A stretch of DNA of 64,000 nucleotides from Streptomyces sp. NBC_01288 (GTDB lineage Bacteria; Actinomycetota; Actinomycetes; Streptomycetales; Streptomycetaceae), in NCBI RefSeq assembly GCF_035982055.1, contig NZ_CP108427.1, positions 10,353,001-10,417,000 on the forward strand, written 5' to 3'. The position numbers and the translations under genes were made by a program. The notes below the pieces were generated by a model. That model saw nothing but the letters and a program-made list of their open reading frames with translations. It did not search any database and was not told the DNA's origin. Every line of letters starts with the position of its first letter. The stretch's first letter is position 1. Positions 51,244-60,791 of the stretch are shown here, piece after piece.

Positions 51244-52634
51244 GGCCGGCGTGCGATTAGATCTGCAACCGTAGCGATGGGCGAAGTCCGCCCCCGCCCA
51301 CCCGCCTCATGCCGATCCGCCATCCGATACGCCACGTAAAGCCCCCGCACCCCGAGCCACCGCAACGGCTCCGGCTCCCACGTGCCAGGCCGATGCCCGG
51401 TCCACGGCAACCGGGTCAGCCGGGACTCCCGCCCCAACACCAGATCGGTCAGCGTCCGGGCGGCCAGGTTCGTGGAGGTCACCCCGTGCCCGACGTACCC
51501 CCCGGCCCAGCCGAGCCCGGTCACCCGGTCGAGCCCCACCGTCGCCGACCAGTCACGCGGCACCGCGAGCACCCCGCACCACGCATGGTCGACCCGGGCG
51601 CCGGCGGTCTGCGGCAGCACCTTGTACAGGGTCTCGGTCAGCTCGCCGATCGTCCGGTCGGCCACCCGCCCGTCGGAGTCGGTCCGAGACCCGAACCTAT
51701 ACGGCACCCCACGCCCCCCGATCGCGATCCGATCGTCCGGAGTGCGCTGGGCGTACAGATGCCCGTGCGCGGTGTCGCCCAAGGTCTCGCGCCCGGCCCA
51801 CCCGATCTCGTCCCACACCCCCTCCGCCAGCGGTTCGGTCACGATCATCGAGCTGTTCATCGGCAACCAGGCACGCCGCAGCCCCTTCAACGACGCGGTG
51901 AATCCCTCCGTCGCCCGCAGGACGACAGGCGCGCGCACCGAACCGTGCACGGTGACCGCCCGCCCCGGCTCGACAACGCTGACCGGCGACTTCTCGTACA
52001 GGTTCACACCAAGCCGTACGACCACATCGGCGAGTCCCCGCACCAGAGCCGCCGGCTGCAACCGGGCGCAGTGCGGCGTCCAGGCCGCCGCCGTCATCCC
52101 CTCGACGCGGATACGTTCGCCGGCCTCCGCCGGCGTCAGCATCACCGAGTCCGTGACACCCCACTCATGGTCGGCCTCGGTCTTGTGCCGCAGCCGGGTC
52201 GCCTGGGCCGGGGTCCGGGCCACGCGCAGGGTGCCGCCCTTGACGATGTCGGCGTCGATGCCCTCCCGTTCCGCGACGGCGATGATCTCGTCGACGGCCT
52301 CGTTCATCGCGCGCTGATAGTCGAGCACCGCGTCCCGCCCGTACTGCTCGGCGAGCCGGTCACGCGCCCCGGGAACCAGTCCCGAGGCCCAGCCGCCGTT
52401 GCGCCCGGAGGCGCCGAACCCGGCGAACTCGGCCTCCAGGACGGTGATGCGCAGCGTCGGGTCGGCCAGTTTCAGGTAGTACGCGGTCCACAACCCGGTG
52501 AGACCGGCGCCCACGATGCACACATCGGCGTCGCGGTCGCCGGGCAACGCCGGTCGGGGGGTGGGGAGTTCACTGAACCAGTGGGAGATCCGGCCGTTGA
52601 CCGGTCCGGGCCGGCCGAGCGTGGTCGCGCTCAC
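51240..52634 (-). CDS. FAD-dependent amine/amino-acid oxidoreductase (DAO family)
   Basis: A 464-residue flavoprotein of the D-amino-acid-oxidase fold. The FAD Rossmann motif is 'DVCIVGAGLTGLWTAYYLKL' at about residues 37-56, 'GFGASGRNGGWASG' is the second contact, and the C-terminal 'GLGWAGGYVGHGVTSTNLAA' binds FAD. It most resembles gamma-glutamylputrescine oxidase / glycine oxidase-like proteins (PuuB group). An oxidative deamination giving an aldehyde would feed the aldehyde dehydrogenase in the divergent operon. The GTG start follows GAAAGGAA. It is 46 nt downstream of the HAD gene on the same strand. Confidence 0.85.
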   Translation of the reverse strand: MSATTLGRPGPVNGRISHWFSELPTPRPALPGDRDADVCIVGAGLTGLWTAYYLKLADPTLRITVLEAEFAGFGASGRNGGWASGLVPGARDRLAEQYGRDAVLDYQRAMNEAVDEIIAVAEREGIDADIVKGGTLRVARTPAQATRLRHKTEADHEWGVTDSVMLTPAEAGERIRVEGMTAAAWTPHCARLQPAALVRGLADVVVRLGVNLYEKSPVSVVEPGRAVTVHGSVRAPVVLRATEGFTASLKGLRRAWLPMNSSMIVTEPLAEGVWDEIGWAGRETLGDTAHGHLYAQRTPDDRIAIGGRGVPYRFGSRTDSDGRVADRTIGELTETLYKVLPQTAGARVDHAWCGVLAVPRDWSATVGLDRVTGLGWAGGYVGHGVTSTNLAARTLTDLVLGRESRLTRLPWTGHRPGTWEPEPLRWLGVRGLYVAYRMADRHEAGGRGRTSPIATVADLIARRP

Positions 52635-52680
52635 GGGATGTTCCTTTCGAAGCGGCGGGCGGGTGCGGGTGCCGGGAGGA

Positions 52681-53346
52681 TCAGACGCCGAGCAGGCCGG
52701 GCAGCTCGGACAGGTCCTTGATCTCCTCGTACGGCTGGAACGCCGCCGAGCCCGGGAAGCCGTACCGGTTCACCCAGATCCGCCGCATGCCCGGGTACCG
52801 CTTGGTCGGCATGATGTCGTACTCCCAGCCCTGGGCGGTGTGGATGATGTCCTCCGGGCCGCGCCCGGTCGTCTTCATCAGGTACTCGAAGGCCTGCGGC
52901 AGCGGCTTGTACGCCCCGGCCTGCTCGGCGGTGAGCACGTAGTCCCACTCGACGCCCAGCTCGTCGACGGCGTACGAGATGAGGTCGTCCTCGCTGTTGG
53001 AGAGAATGGCGATGTCGTACTCGCTCTTCAACCGCCGCAGCGCGTCCGGGACTTCATGGAACGGCTTGAACTTCGTGATGGCCTCGACCAGCGCCTCGCC
53101 GTCCTCGTCCCGGTACTCCAGGCCGTGCAGCAGCATGACGTTGCGCAGGGTGCCGCGGACGATCTCGCGGTAGGGACGGTACGCGTCGACGACGCCCTGG
53201 AAGCGCATCACGTACGCGTCGTGGTGGAACTGGTCCGGGTCGACGTCGAGTTCGGCGAGCCGGTCCTTGACGATCTCGTGCGTGGCGGCGCGGGTGTCGA
53301 AGTTGATGAGGGTGCGGTAGCAGTCGAAGCTGACGACCTTGCGCAT
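52681..53346 (-). CDS. HAD-superfamily hydrolase, haloacid dehalogenase type II-like
   Basis: A 221-residue HAD hydrolase. Motif I is 'VSFDCYRTLINF', where the nucleophilic Asp is followed by Cys-Tyr instead of the D-x-D of phosphatases, as in L-2-haloacid dehalogenases. Motif II is 'AILSNSEDDL', motif III Lys is in 'GAYKPLPQAF', and motif IV is 'TAQGWEYDIMPTKR'. This spacing is typical of the haloacid dehalogenase-like group. Real haloacid substrates are unlikely; the role in this amine-type locus is unknown. It is co-directional with the transporter upstream and the FAD oxidoreductase downstream. Confidence 0.83.
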   Translation of the reverse strand: MRKVVSFDCYRTLINFDTRAATHEIVKDRLAELDVDPDQFHHDAYVMRFQGVVDAYRPYREIVRGTLRNVMLLHGLEYRDEDGEALVEAITKFKPFHEVPDALRRLKSEYDIAILSNSEDDLISYAVDELGVEWDYVLTAEQAGAYKPLPQAFEYLMKTTGRGPEDIIHTAQGWEYDIMPTKRYPGMRRIWVNRYGFPGSAAFQPYEEIKDLSELPGLLGV

Positions 53347-53403
53347 GCGGTGAACTCCTTTATGGGGGAGGGGTGTTCAGAGACTTCGGTGATTCCGCTG
53401 TTT

Positions 53404-54777
53404 TCAGGAACCGCTGACGGCCTTGGCCAGACCCACGTCCTTCAGGGCCAGGTCCTTGGTCTCGGGGGCGAGGAAGTACGACACGACGAGCCCCACCAGC
53501 GTGATCACCACCGCGATGCCGAGCGTGCCGCGCACGCCCAGGTCGTCGGCGGCGATGGGGAGAAGGAACGTCGAGGTGGCCGAGCCGACCCGGCTCATCG
53601 CGGTCGCGATGCCGACTCCCGTGGCCCGCAGGTCGGTCGGGAACAACTCGCTCGGGTAGACGAACTGGAGCCCGCTGCCCGCCGCCTCGAAGAACTGGAA
53701 CGCGGCGAACAGGGTCACCACCAGGAACGCCCAGTGCAGCGGCAGCACGGCCAGCGCGAGCAACGAGACCGTGATGCACGCGAACGTGCTGATCAGCAGC
53801 GGCCGGCGGCCGATCCGGTTGACGACCACGAGGCCGAGGGCGATGCCCGCGACCGCCAGCGTGGTGATCAGCGCGCTCGCGCCGTACGTGCTCTCCACGC
53901 CGAAGGCCGACAGCATCTGCGGCTGGAAGGAGCGCACCGCGAACGCCGGTGCGACCTGACAGATCCAGAACACGGAACAGAAGACGACCGGGACCGCGTA
54001 CCCGCGTTTGAAGATCTCGACGAGATTGCCGAGACCCGAGCCGCCGCGCTGTTCCCGCCGGGGTTCGGCGAGAAGCTCGTCGGCGTCGATGTCGGGGCCC
54101 AGGTGTTTGCTCACGACGGCCCGCGCCTCGTCCATCCGGCCGCGCGAGGCCAGCCAGCGCGGGGACTCCGGGATGCCGGCCCGGAAGACGAGGAAGACCA
54201 GTGCCGGGACCGCGCCGGAGACCAGCATCCAGCGCCAGGCGTCGTCGCCGAGACCGGTCAGCGCCCAGCCGACCCAGTAGCTCACGCCGTAGCCGATCCA
54301 CCAGGCCAGCACCAGGCCGGACAGGGCCGGGCCGCGCAGTCGGCGGGGGACCAGCTCGGTGGTGAGGGCGGAGGCGATGGGGTAGTCGGCGCCGATCGCG
54401 ACACCGATGAGCAGCCGCAGCACCACGAGCTGCCAGGCCTCCGCGACGAAGAACTGGAGCGCCGAGAAGACCACGAACGCGGCCAGGTTGAGGACGTACA
54501 TCAGATGGCGGCCGACCCGGTCGGTGATCGGGCCGAAGACGACACCGCCGATGAACACGCCGATCAGGACGGACGCGGCGACCAGGCCGGTCCACAGGGT
54601 GTCGAGGGCGAGTGCCGGGGTGATGAGGCCGAGGGCGACACCCATCACGCCGAGCAGATAGCCGTCGCAGAACGGGCCGCCCATGGCGACCGCCATGATC
54701 CGGCGGTGGAAGGAACTGACGGGCGCGTCGTCGAGCGACGAGCCCCCTTGGGTGGTGGAGGACGAGGTCACGGACAT
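53404..54777 (-). CDS. MFS transporter (sugar-porter/acid-symporter type)
   Basis: A 457-residue major facilitator with about twelve helices. Visible loops are 'FGPITDRVGRHLMYV' between helices 2 and 3, 'FRAGIPESPRWLASRGRMDE' in the central loop, 'RIGRRPLLISTF' in the second half and 'PSELFPTDLRATGV' before helix 11. The PESPRWL motif is that of the sugar-porter / metabolite-H+ symporter class. The start MSVTSSS is chosen for AGGAG upstream; an earlier ATG adds only an arginine-rich tail. It is the first gene of the minus-strand operon and should import the compound degraded by this locus. Confidence 0.87.
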   Translation of the reverse strand: MSVTSSSTTQGGSSLDDAPVSSFHRRIMAVAMGGPFCDGYLLGVMGVALGLITPALALDTLWTGLVAASVLIGVFIGGVVFGPITDRVGRHLMYVLNLAAFVVFSALQFFVAEAWQLVVLRLLIGVAIGADYPIASALTTELVPRRLRGPALSGLVLAWWIGYGVSYWVGWALTGLGDDAWRWMLVSGAVPALVFLVFRAGIPESPRWLASRGRMDEARAVVSKHLGPDIDADELLAEPRREQRGGSGLGNLVEIFKRGYAVPVVFCSVFWICQVAPAFAVRSFQPQMLSAFGVESTYGASALITTLAVAGIALGLVVVNRIGRRPLLISTFACITVSLLALAVLPLHWAFLVVTLFAAFQFFEAAGSGLQFVYPSELFPTDLRATGVGIATAMSRVGSATSTFLLPIAADDLGVRGTLGIAVVITLVGLVVSYFLAPETKDLALKDVGLAKAVSGS

Positions 54778-54864
54778 GCTTGAGGCTCCTGGGGACGCGG
54801 GGCGGAGGAGGTCGTGCGTCAAGCATTCGAATGCGTACGCCGCTGTACGCCGGAGAGACCGACG

Positions 54865-54976
54865 GATCACCGAGGTGAGAGCAGATCACCGAGGGGAGAA
54901 GGGTGACGGTGAGGCGGTCCGGGGTTGGCCAACACCTTGGTTCAGTGCGCGGTCACCGTCAATGAACACCGTGTTC
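54865..54976. promoter_or_regulatory. Divergent promoter region of the amine locus: direct repeats and palindrome
   Basis: The 367-bp gap between the transporter and the aminotransferase holds two 16-bp direct copies of GATCACCGAGGKGAGA (54865-54880 and 54884-54899) and GAACAC-C-GTGTTC (54964-54976), a near-perfect palindrome. These are likely sites for the PucR regulator or the promoters of the divergent operons. Confidence 0.5.
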
Positions 54977-55144
54977 GCTTCGCCACCGCCGGGTGGACAG
55001 TGTGTTCCGCGGACACCGCCCGGTTGACAGACCGTCCACACCGGGCGGCCCGTGCGAACACGTTGACCGTTGCCCCTCCAGGCGCACCGCCCACAGGGTG
55101 AGAGATGTCCCCCGCACCTCCTCACGTCGTGGGAGAACCGCCGT

Positions 55145-56401
55145 ATGACACACCTGTCAGAGCACCTGCGCCAGGCCATACCGGTCGTCGTCGAACGCGG
55201 CGAGGGGGTGCATCTCTTCGGGACGGACGGCCGCCGCTATCTGGACTTCACCGCCGGCATCGGCGTCACCAGCACCGGCCACTGCCACCCGAAGGTGGTC
55301 GCCGCCGCGCAGGAGCAGGTCGCCACGCTGATCCACGGCCAGTACACGACGGTCATGCACCAGCCGCTCCAGCGTCTCGTCGAGCGGCTCGGCCAGGTCC
55401 TGCCCGAGGGGCTCGACAGCCTGTTCTTCGCCAACTCCGGCAGCGAGGCAGTCGAGGCCGCGCTGCGGCTCGCCCGCCAGGCCACCGGCCGCCCCAACGT
55501 CGTCGTCTGCCACGGCGGCTTCCACGGCCGTACGGTCGCCGCCGCGTCGATGACCACCTCCGGCGCCAAGGTGCGCACCGGGTTCGGCCCGCTCATGGGC
55601 GGGGTCGTCGTCACCCCGTTCCCGCACGCGTTCCACTACGGCTGGGACGAGGAGACGGCGACCCGGTTCGCGCTGCGCGAGTTCGACCAGCTCCTCCAGA
55701 CCGTCTCCGATCCCGACGACACCGCCGCGATCTTCGTCGAACCGGTCCTCGGCGAGGGCGGCTACGTCCCCGCCAACTCGGCCTTCCTGCAAGGCCTTCG
55801 GGAACGCGCCGACCGCCACGGCATCCTCCTGGTCCTCGACGAGATCCAGACCGGCGTCGGCCGCACCGGCCGCTTCTGGGGCCACGACCACTTCGACGTC
55901 CGCCCCGACATCCTCATCACGGCCAAGGGCCTGGCCAGCGGCTTCCCGCTGTCCGGCATCGCCGCCTCCGAGGAGCTGATGCGGAAGGCACGACCGGGTT
56001 CGCAGGGCGGTACGTACGGCGGGAACGCGGTCGCCTGCGCGGCTGCCGTCGCCACACTCGACGTCGTCGAGGAGGAGAACCTGGTCGCGAACGCTGCCGC
56101 CATGGGTGCCCGGCTGCGCGCGGGCCTCGACGAGGTCGCCGCGAAGAACCCCGCGATCGGTGACGTGCGCGGGCTCGGCCTGATGCTGGCGAGCGAGTTC
56201 GTGACGGCGGACGGAGAGCCCGACCCCGGGACGGCAACTCGCGTGATGAGGGCGGCCGTTGACGAGGGGATGCTCCTGCTGCCCTGTGGCCCGTGGGGGA
56301 ACGTGGTCCGCATGATCCCGCCGCTGATCGTCGACGCGGGCGCCATCGACGAGGGGCTGCGCGCCTGGTCGGCCGCCGTCGCGGTGGGCACCGCCGGATG
56401 A
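55145..56401 (+). CDS. Class III aminotransferase (4-aminobutyrate aminotransferase type)
   Basis: A 418-residue PLP-dependent omega-aminotransferase. Visible are 'NSGSEAVEAALRLARQATGR', 'VVCHGGFHGRTVAA', the Asp of 'LLVLDEIQTGVGRTG', and the PLP Lys in 'ILITAKGLASGFPLSG'. The closest type is GABA aminotransferase, converting GABA or another omega-amino acid with 2-oxoglutarate to the semialdehyde and glutamate. ATG start with GGGAGAA upstream. It overlaps the next gene by ATGA. The aldehyde dehydrogenase two genes down would oxidise the semialdehyde, which supports a GABA-like route. Confidence 0.9.
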   Translation: MTHLSEHLRQAIPVVVERGEGVHLFGTDGRRYLDFTAGIGVTSTGHCHPKVVAAAQEQVATLIHGQYTTVMHQPLQRLVERLGQVLPEGLDSLFFANSGSEAVEAALRLARQATGRPNVVVCHGGFHGRTVAAASMTTSGAKVRTGFGPLMGGVVVTPFPHAFHYGWDEETATRFALREFDQLLQTVSDPDDTAAIFVEPVLGEGGYVPANSAFLQGLRERADRHGILLVLDEIQTGVGRTGRFWGHDHFDVRPDILITAKGLASGFPLSGIAASEELMRKARPGSQGGTYGGNAVACAAAVATLDVVEEENLVANAAAMGARLRAGLDEVAAKNPAIGDVRGLGLMLASEFVTADGEPDPGTATRVMRAAVDEGMLLLPCGPWGNVVRMIPPLIVDAGAIDEGLRAWSAAVAVGTAG

Positions 56402-59283
56402 CCGACGTCCGCTCCCTGGTCGACCTGCTGGCCCGGACCGCTCCGGGCCTGGAGGTCGACACGGGGGAGGGGCGGCGCGCCGCGTACGCGTACGACGCGT
56501 CCAACTACCGCGTGCCGCCCCTCGCCGTCGCCCTCCCGCGCTCCACCGAGGACGTGGCCGCGCTCGTACGGGCCTGCCGCGACCTGCGCGTCCCGCTCAC
56601 CGCGCGCGGAGCGGGCACCAGCATGGCCGGCAACGCGATCGGACCCGGCGTGGTCCTCGACTTCTCCCGCCACCTGAACAAGGTCATCGCCGTCGACCCC
56701 GACACCCGCACCGCCGTCGTCGAACCCGGCGTCGTCCTCGACGACCTTCAGCGTGCCGCCGCACCGCACGGCCTGTTCTTCGGCCCCGACCCCTCGTCCC
56801 ACAGCCGCTGCACCCTCGGCGGCATGATCGGGAACGACGCCTGCGGCAACCACTCGGTGCGCTACGGCCGGACGGTCGAGCACGTCGAGGAACTGGAGAT
56901 CGTGACGGCGACGGGCGTGCGCGCGGTGGCCGGAGCCGGGGGACTACGCGCGGTCGAGAGCGAGGATGCGGCCGAAATCGCCGCCCTGGACAGCGAGTTG
57001 ACCCGGCTCGTCGACGCCAACCTCGCCGCCCTGCGCACCGAACTCGGCCGCATCCCCCGCCAGGTCTCCGGCTACCAGCTCCACCACCTCCTCCCCGAAC
57101 ACGGCCGGCACACCGCCCGCGCCCTGGTCGGCACCGAGGGCACCTGCGCGATCGTCACCCGCGCGACCGTACGACTGCACCCCGTGCCCGCGGCCACCAC
57201 ACTGCTCGCACTCGGCTACGCGGATGTGGTGGACGCGGCGTCGGACGTCCCGGCGATCCTGCGGCACCGGCCCACCGCCGTCGAGGGCATGGACGAGGCC
57301 ATCGTCGCGACCCTCCGCCACCGACGCGGCCCGCACGCCGTCACCGGTCTGCCCGAGGGCGCCGCCTGGCTGTACGTCGAACTCGACGGCACCGACCAGA
57401 CCGACGCCGACGCACGAGCCGCCGACGTCCTCGCCGAACTCCGCGCCGGCGAACGGATGGTGGCGGGCCGCGTCATCGACGACCCCGCCGAACGCCGCTC
57501 CCTGTGGCGCGTGCGCGAGGACGGCGCCGGCCTCGCCGCCCGCCTCGTCGACGGCGGCACGTCCTGGCCCGGCTGGGAGGACGCGGCCGTGGACCCTCAC
57601 CAACTCGCCGACTACCTGCGCGACTTCCGTACCCTCCTCACCAAGCACGACTTCACCGGCGTGCTCTACGGCCACTTCGGCGCGGGCTGCGTCCACGTCC
57701 GCATCGACTTCGACCCGGCGACGCCGGAGGGCGCAGCCGCCATGCGCGCCTTCCTGACGGAGGCCGCCGCACTGGTCGTCGCGCACGGCGGCACCCTGTC
57801 CGGCGAACACGGCGACGGCCGCGCCCGCAGCGAACTCCTCGCCGCCATGTACAGCCCACGCATGCGGGCCGCGTTCGCCTCCTACAAGCGGTTGTACGAC
57901 CCCGACGGCATCCTCAATCCGGGGGTGATCGTCGATCCGGCGGCCGTCGACGCCGACCTCGCGCTGTACCCGATCACGTCCCGTGCGCTGATCAACTCCC
58001 CTGAGCGGCGAGGGGGTTTCACCTTCCCCGACGACCCGGGCGGCCTCGCCGAAGGCGCGAGTCGATGCATCGGCGTGGGGCGTTGCCGCAGCGACACCGG
58101 CGGAGCCATGTGCCCCAGCTACCGCGCCACCCACGACGAACGCGACTCCACGCGAGGCCGCGCCCGGCTGTTGCAGGAGATGTTGCGCGACGGCCCCGGC
58201 ACGGTCATCACCGACGGCAGCCGCTCGACGGAAGTGCGCGACGCCCTCGACCTGTGCCTGTCCTGCAAGGCCTGCGCCGCCGACTGCCCGGTCGGTGTCG
58301 ACATGGCGACGTACAAGTCGGAGTTCCTGCACCGGCATTACCGCCGCCGCCTGCGCCCGCTCAGCCACTACAGCCTGGGCTGGCTGCCCTGGTGGGCGGC
58401 GCTGGCCCGCTGGATCGCCCGTCCAGTGAACGCCGTGCTCGGTGGGCCGTTGGGTCGGTTGGTGGCACGGCTCGGCGGAGTGACCACCGAGCGCGCCCTG
58501 CCCCGCTTCGCCCGACGCCGTGACCTCTCAGCACATCTGCCTCCGCAACCGACAACTCCGGCCGCCGTCCTGCTCGTTGACTCCTTCACCCGCGCCTTCC
58601 GCCCCGACGTCGCCGGAGCCGCCGCCCGCGTCCTGGCCGACGCCGGGGTCCCCGCGACCGCGCGCGACGGGCTGTGCTGCGGTCTCACCTGGATCAGCAC
58701 CGGCCAACTGGGCATCGCCCGCCGCGTGTTGACCCGTACCGTCGAACGACTCGACGCCGAGGGCTCGGGCGAGTTGCCCATCGTGGTCCCCGAACCGAGC
58801 TGCGCCGCCGCACTCCGCCACGACGCACCCGCGCTCCTCGGTACGGACACCGCCCGCCGGGTCGCCGCCCGCGTCCACACCTTCTCCGGCGCGCTGACCG
58901 AACTCGCCGACCCCGACTGGAAACCCGAGGCCGTCCCCGACCGCGTCACCCTCCAGACCCACTGCCACGAGTACGCCGTCTTCGGCGAGACCACCCAGAG
59001 CACACTGCTGCGCCGCCTCGGCGTCGGACTGGTCGACGAGGCCAACGGCTGCTGCGGCCTGGCCGGCAACTTCGGCTTCGAGACGGAGCACTACGACACG
59101 TCGATGGCTGTCGGTGCCCTCTCCCTCGGACCGAAGCTCGCCGCGCTCGACACGAACGCCACCGTCCTTGCCGACGGCTTCAGTTGTCGTACCCAGGCGG
59201 CCCATCTGACCGGCCCCGACGGACCGCAGGCCCGGCACCTGGCCCAACTGCTCGACCCGAACCCGCCCGGAGGCACCCGCTGA
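56398..59283 (+). CDS. FAD-linked oxidase fused to iron-sulfur module (D-2-hydroxyacid/D-2-hydroxyglutarate dehydrogenase type)
   Basis: A 961-residue fusion. Residues about 30-210 are the PCMH FAD-binding domain ('LTARGAGTSMAGNAIG', 'GGMIGNDACGNHSVRYG') and about 215-520 the FAD-oxidase C domain ('YGHFGAGCVHVRIDF', 'SGEHGDGRARSEL'). About 555-650 hold the [4Fe-4S] cysteines ('RCIGVGRCRSD', 'LCLSCKACAADCPVGVD'). The C-terminal region has two CCG motifs ('GLCCGLTW', 'NGCCGLAGNFGF'). The arrangement is that of E. coli YdiJ, a D-2-hydroxyglutarate dehydrogenase. It oxidises a D-2-hydroxyacid to the oxoacid and passes electrons to the membrane. Coupled to neighbours by ATGA upstream and TGATG downstream, it may recycle a 2-hydroxyglutarate-like by-product of the locus. 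Confidence 0.9.
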   Translation: MTDVRSLVDLLARTAPGLEVDTGEGRRAAYAYDASNYRVPPLAVALPRSTEDVAALVRACRDLRVPLTARGAGTSMAGNAIGPGVVLDFSRHLNKVIAVDPDTRTAVVEPGVVLDDLQRAAAPHGLFFGPDPSSHSRCTLGGMIGNDACGNHSVRYGRTVEHVEELEIVTATGVRAVAGAGGLRAVESEDAAEIAALDSELTRLVDANLAALRTELGRIPRQVSGYQLHHLLPEHGRHTARALVGTEGTCAIVTRATVRLHPVPAATTLLALGYADVVDAASDVPAILRHRPTAVEGMDEAIVATLRHRRGPHAVTGLPEGAAWLYVELDGTDQTDADARAADVLAELRAGERMVAGRVIDDPAERRSLWRVREDGAGLAARLVDGGTSWPGWEDAAVDPHQLADYLRDFRTLLTKHDFTGVLYGHFGAGCVHVRIDFDPATPEGAAAMRAFLTEAAALVVAHGGTLSGEHGDGRARSELLAAMYSPRMRAAFASYKRLYDPDGILNPGVIVDPAAVDADLALYPITSRALINSPERRGGFTFPDDPGGLAEGASRCIGVGRCRSDTGGAMCPSYRATHDERDSTRGRARLLQEMLRDGPGTVITDGSRSTEVRDALDLCLSCKACAADCPVGVDMATYKSEFLHRHYRRRLRPLSHYSLGWLPWWAALARWIARPVNAVLGGPLGRLVARLGGVTTERALPRFARRRDLSAHLPPQPTTPAAVLLVDSFTRAFRPDVAGAAARVLADAGVPATARDGLCCGLTWISTGQLGIARRVLTRTVERLDAEGSGELPIVVPEPSCAAALRHDAPALLGTDTARRVAARVHTFSGALTELADPDWKPEAVPDRVTLQTHCHEYAVFGETTQSTLLRRLGVGLVDEANGCCGLAGNFGFETEHYDTSMAVGALSLGPKLAALDTNATVLADGFSCRTQAAHLTGPDGPQARHLAQLLDPNPPGGTR

Positions 59284-60791
59284 TGACCACCACCACGTCC
59301 ACGTCCGCCGTCGGCACCGTGTCCGTCGTCGAGAACGTTCCCAAGCAGCTGTTCATCGACGGGAGTTGGCAGGACGCGGCCGACGGCGGCCACTTCGCGG
59401 TGGACGACCCGGCGACCGGCGAGCGGCTGTGCGAGGTCGCCGACGCCACACCGGCCGACGGCCGACGCGCCCTGGATGCCGCCGTGTCGGCACAGGATGC
59501 CTGGGCGGCGACTGCACCCCGCGCCCGCAGCGAGATCCTGCGCCGCGCCTACGAGATCATCCTCGAACGGCGTGAGGAACTCGCCCTGTTGATGACCCTG
59601 GAGATGGGCAAGCCCCTCGCGGAGGCGCGCGGCGAGGTCGGTTACGCGGCTGAGTTCTTCCGCTGGTTCTCCGAGGAGGCCGTACGGATCGAGGGCGGGT
59701 TCACCCGGACCCCCGACGGAGCCAACCGGGTCCTGGTCATGCGCCAGCCTGTGGGCCCCTGTCTCCTCATCACCCCGTGGAACTTCCCCCTTGCCATGGG
59801 CACCCGCAAGATCGGACCCGCGATCGCGGCGGGCTGCACCATGGTCCTCAAGCCCGCCCCGCAGACCCCCCTCTCCAGCCTGGCCCTCGCCGGGATCCTC
59901 ACCGAGGCGGGCCTGCCCGAGGGCGTGCTCAACGTCGTGACGACGACCGACGCCGCCGGAGTGATCGAACCCCTGCTGCGCGGCGGAGGCGTGCGCAAAC
60001 TCTCCTTCACCGGGTCGACCCAGGTCGGGCGGCTGCTCCTGGCCCAGTGCGCCGACACCGTCGTCCGCACCTCCATGGAGTTGGGCGGCAACGCGCCCTT
60101 CATCGTCTTCGAGGACGCCGACCTCGACCGGGCCGTCGAGGGCGCCATGGTCGCGAAGATGCGGAACATGGGCGAGGCGTGCACCGCCGCCAACCGCTTC
60201 TTCGTACACCGCGAGGCCGCGGACGCGTTCGCCGCGCGTCTCGCGGAGCGGATGTCGGCGCTCGCCGTCGGCCCCGGCACCCAACCCGGCTCCCAGGTGG
60301 GCCCGTTGATCGACGCCGCCGGACGCGCCAAGGCCGACGGTCTCGTCCAGGACGCCGTGACACGTGGCGCGAAGGTGCTGACCGGCGGCGAAGTCCCGGA
60401 CGGGCCCGGCCACTTCTACCCGCCGACCGTGATCACCGAGGTCCGCGCGGACTCGGACCTGATGCGCGCGGAGATCTTCGGCCCGGTCGCCGCGATCCTC
60501 ACCTTCGACACCGAGGACGAGGTCGTCCGCGCCGCCAACGACACCGAATGGGGCCTGGTCGGCTACCTGTTCACCCGCGACCTCGACCGCGCCCTGCGCG
60601 TGGGGGAGCGGCTGGAGACCGGCATGGTCGGCATCAACACCGGCCTTGTCTCCAACCCGGCCGCGCCCTTCGGCGGCGTCAAGCAGTCGGGGTTGGGACG
60701 CGAGGGCGGACGGGTCGGCATCGACGAGTTCCTGGAGTACAAGTACCTTGCCATTCCCGTGGTTTCCGCGACGGCGGACGGCCGTGGCTGA
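59283..60791 (+). CDS. Aldehyde dehydrogenase (succinate-semialdehyde dehydrogenase type)
   Basis: A 502-residue NAD(P)-dependent aldehyde dehydrogenase. Cofactor-binding 'LSFTGSTQVGRLLL', the catalytic Glu of 'MELGGNAPFIV' and the nucleophilic Cys of 'GEACTAANRFFV' are intact, and the C-terminal 'APFGGVKQSGLGREGG' is typical of GabD-like enzymes. It likely oxidises succinate semialdehyde or a similar omega-semialdehyde made by the aminotransferase. ATG overlaps the previous stop as TGATG. The first ~18 residues are Thr/Ser rich and non-conserved. Confidence 0.9.
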   Translation: MTTTTSTSAVGTVSVVENVPKQLFIDGSWQDAADGGHFAVDDPATGERLCEVADATPADGRRALDAAVSAQDAWAATAPRARSEILRRAYEIILERREELALLMTLEMGKPLAEARGEVGYAAEFFRWFSEEAVRIEGGFTRTPDGANRVLVMRQPVGPCLLITPWNFPLAMGTRKIGPAIAAGCTMVLKPAPQTPLSSLALAGILTEAGLPEGVLNVVTTTDAAGVIEPLLRGGGVRKLSFTGSTQVGRLLLAQCADTVVRTSMELGGNAPFIVFEDADLDRAVEGAMVAKMRNMGEACTAANRFFVHREAADAFAARLAERMSALAVGPGTQPGSQVGPLIDAAGRAKADGLVQDAVTRGAKVLTGGEVPDGPGHFYPPTVITEVRADSDLMRAEIFGPVAAILTFDTEDEVVRAANDTEWGLVGYLFTRDLDRALRVGERLETGMVGINTGLVSNPAAPFGGVKQSGLGREGGRVGIDEFLEYKYLAIPVVSATADGRG

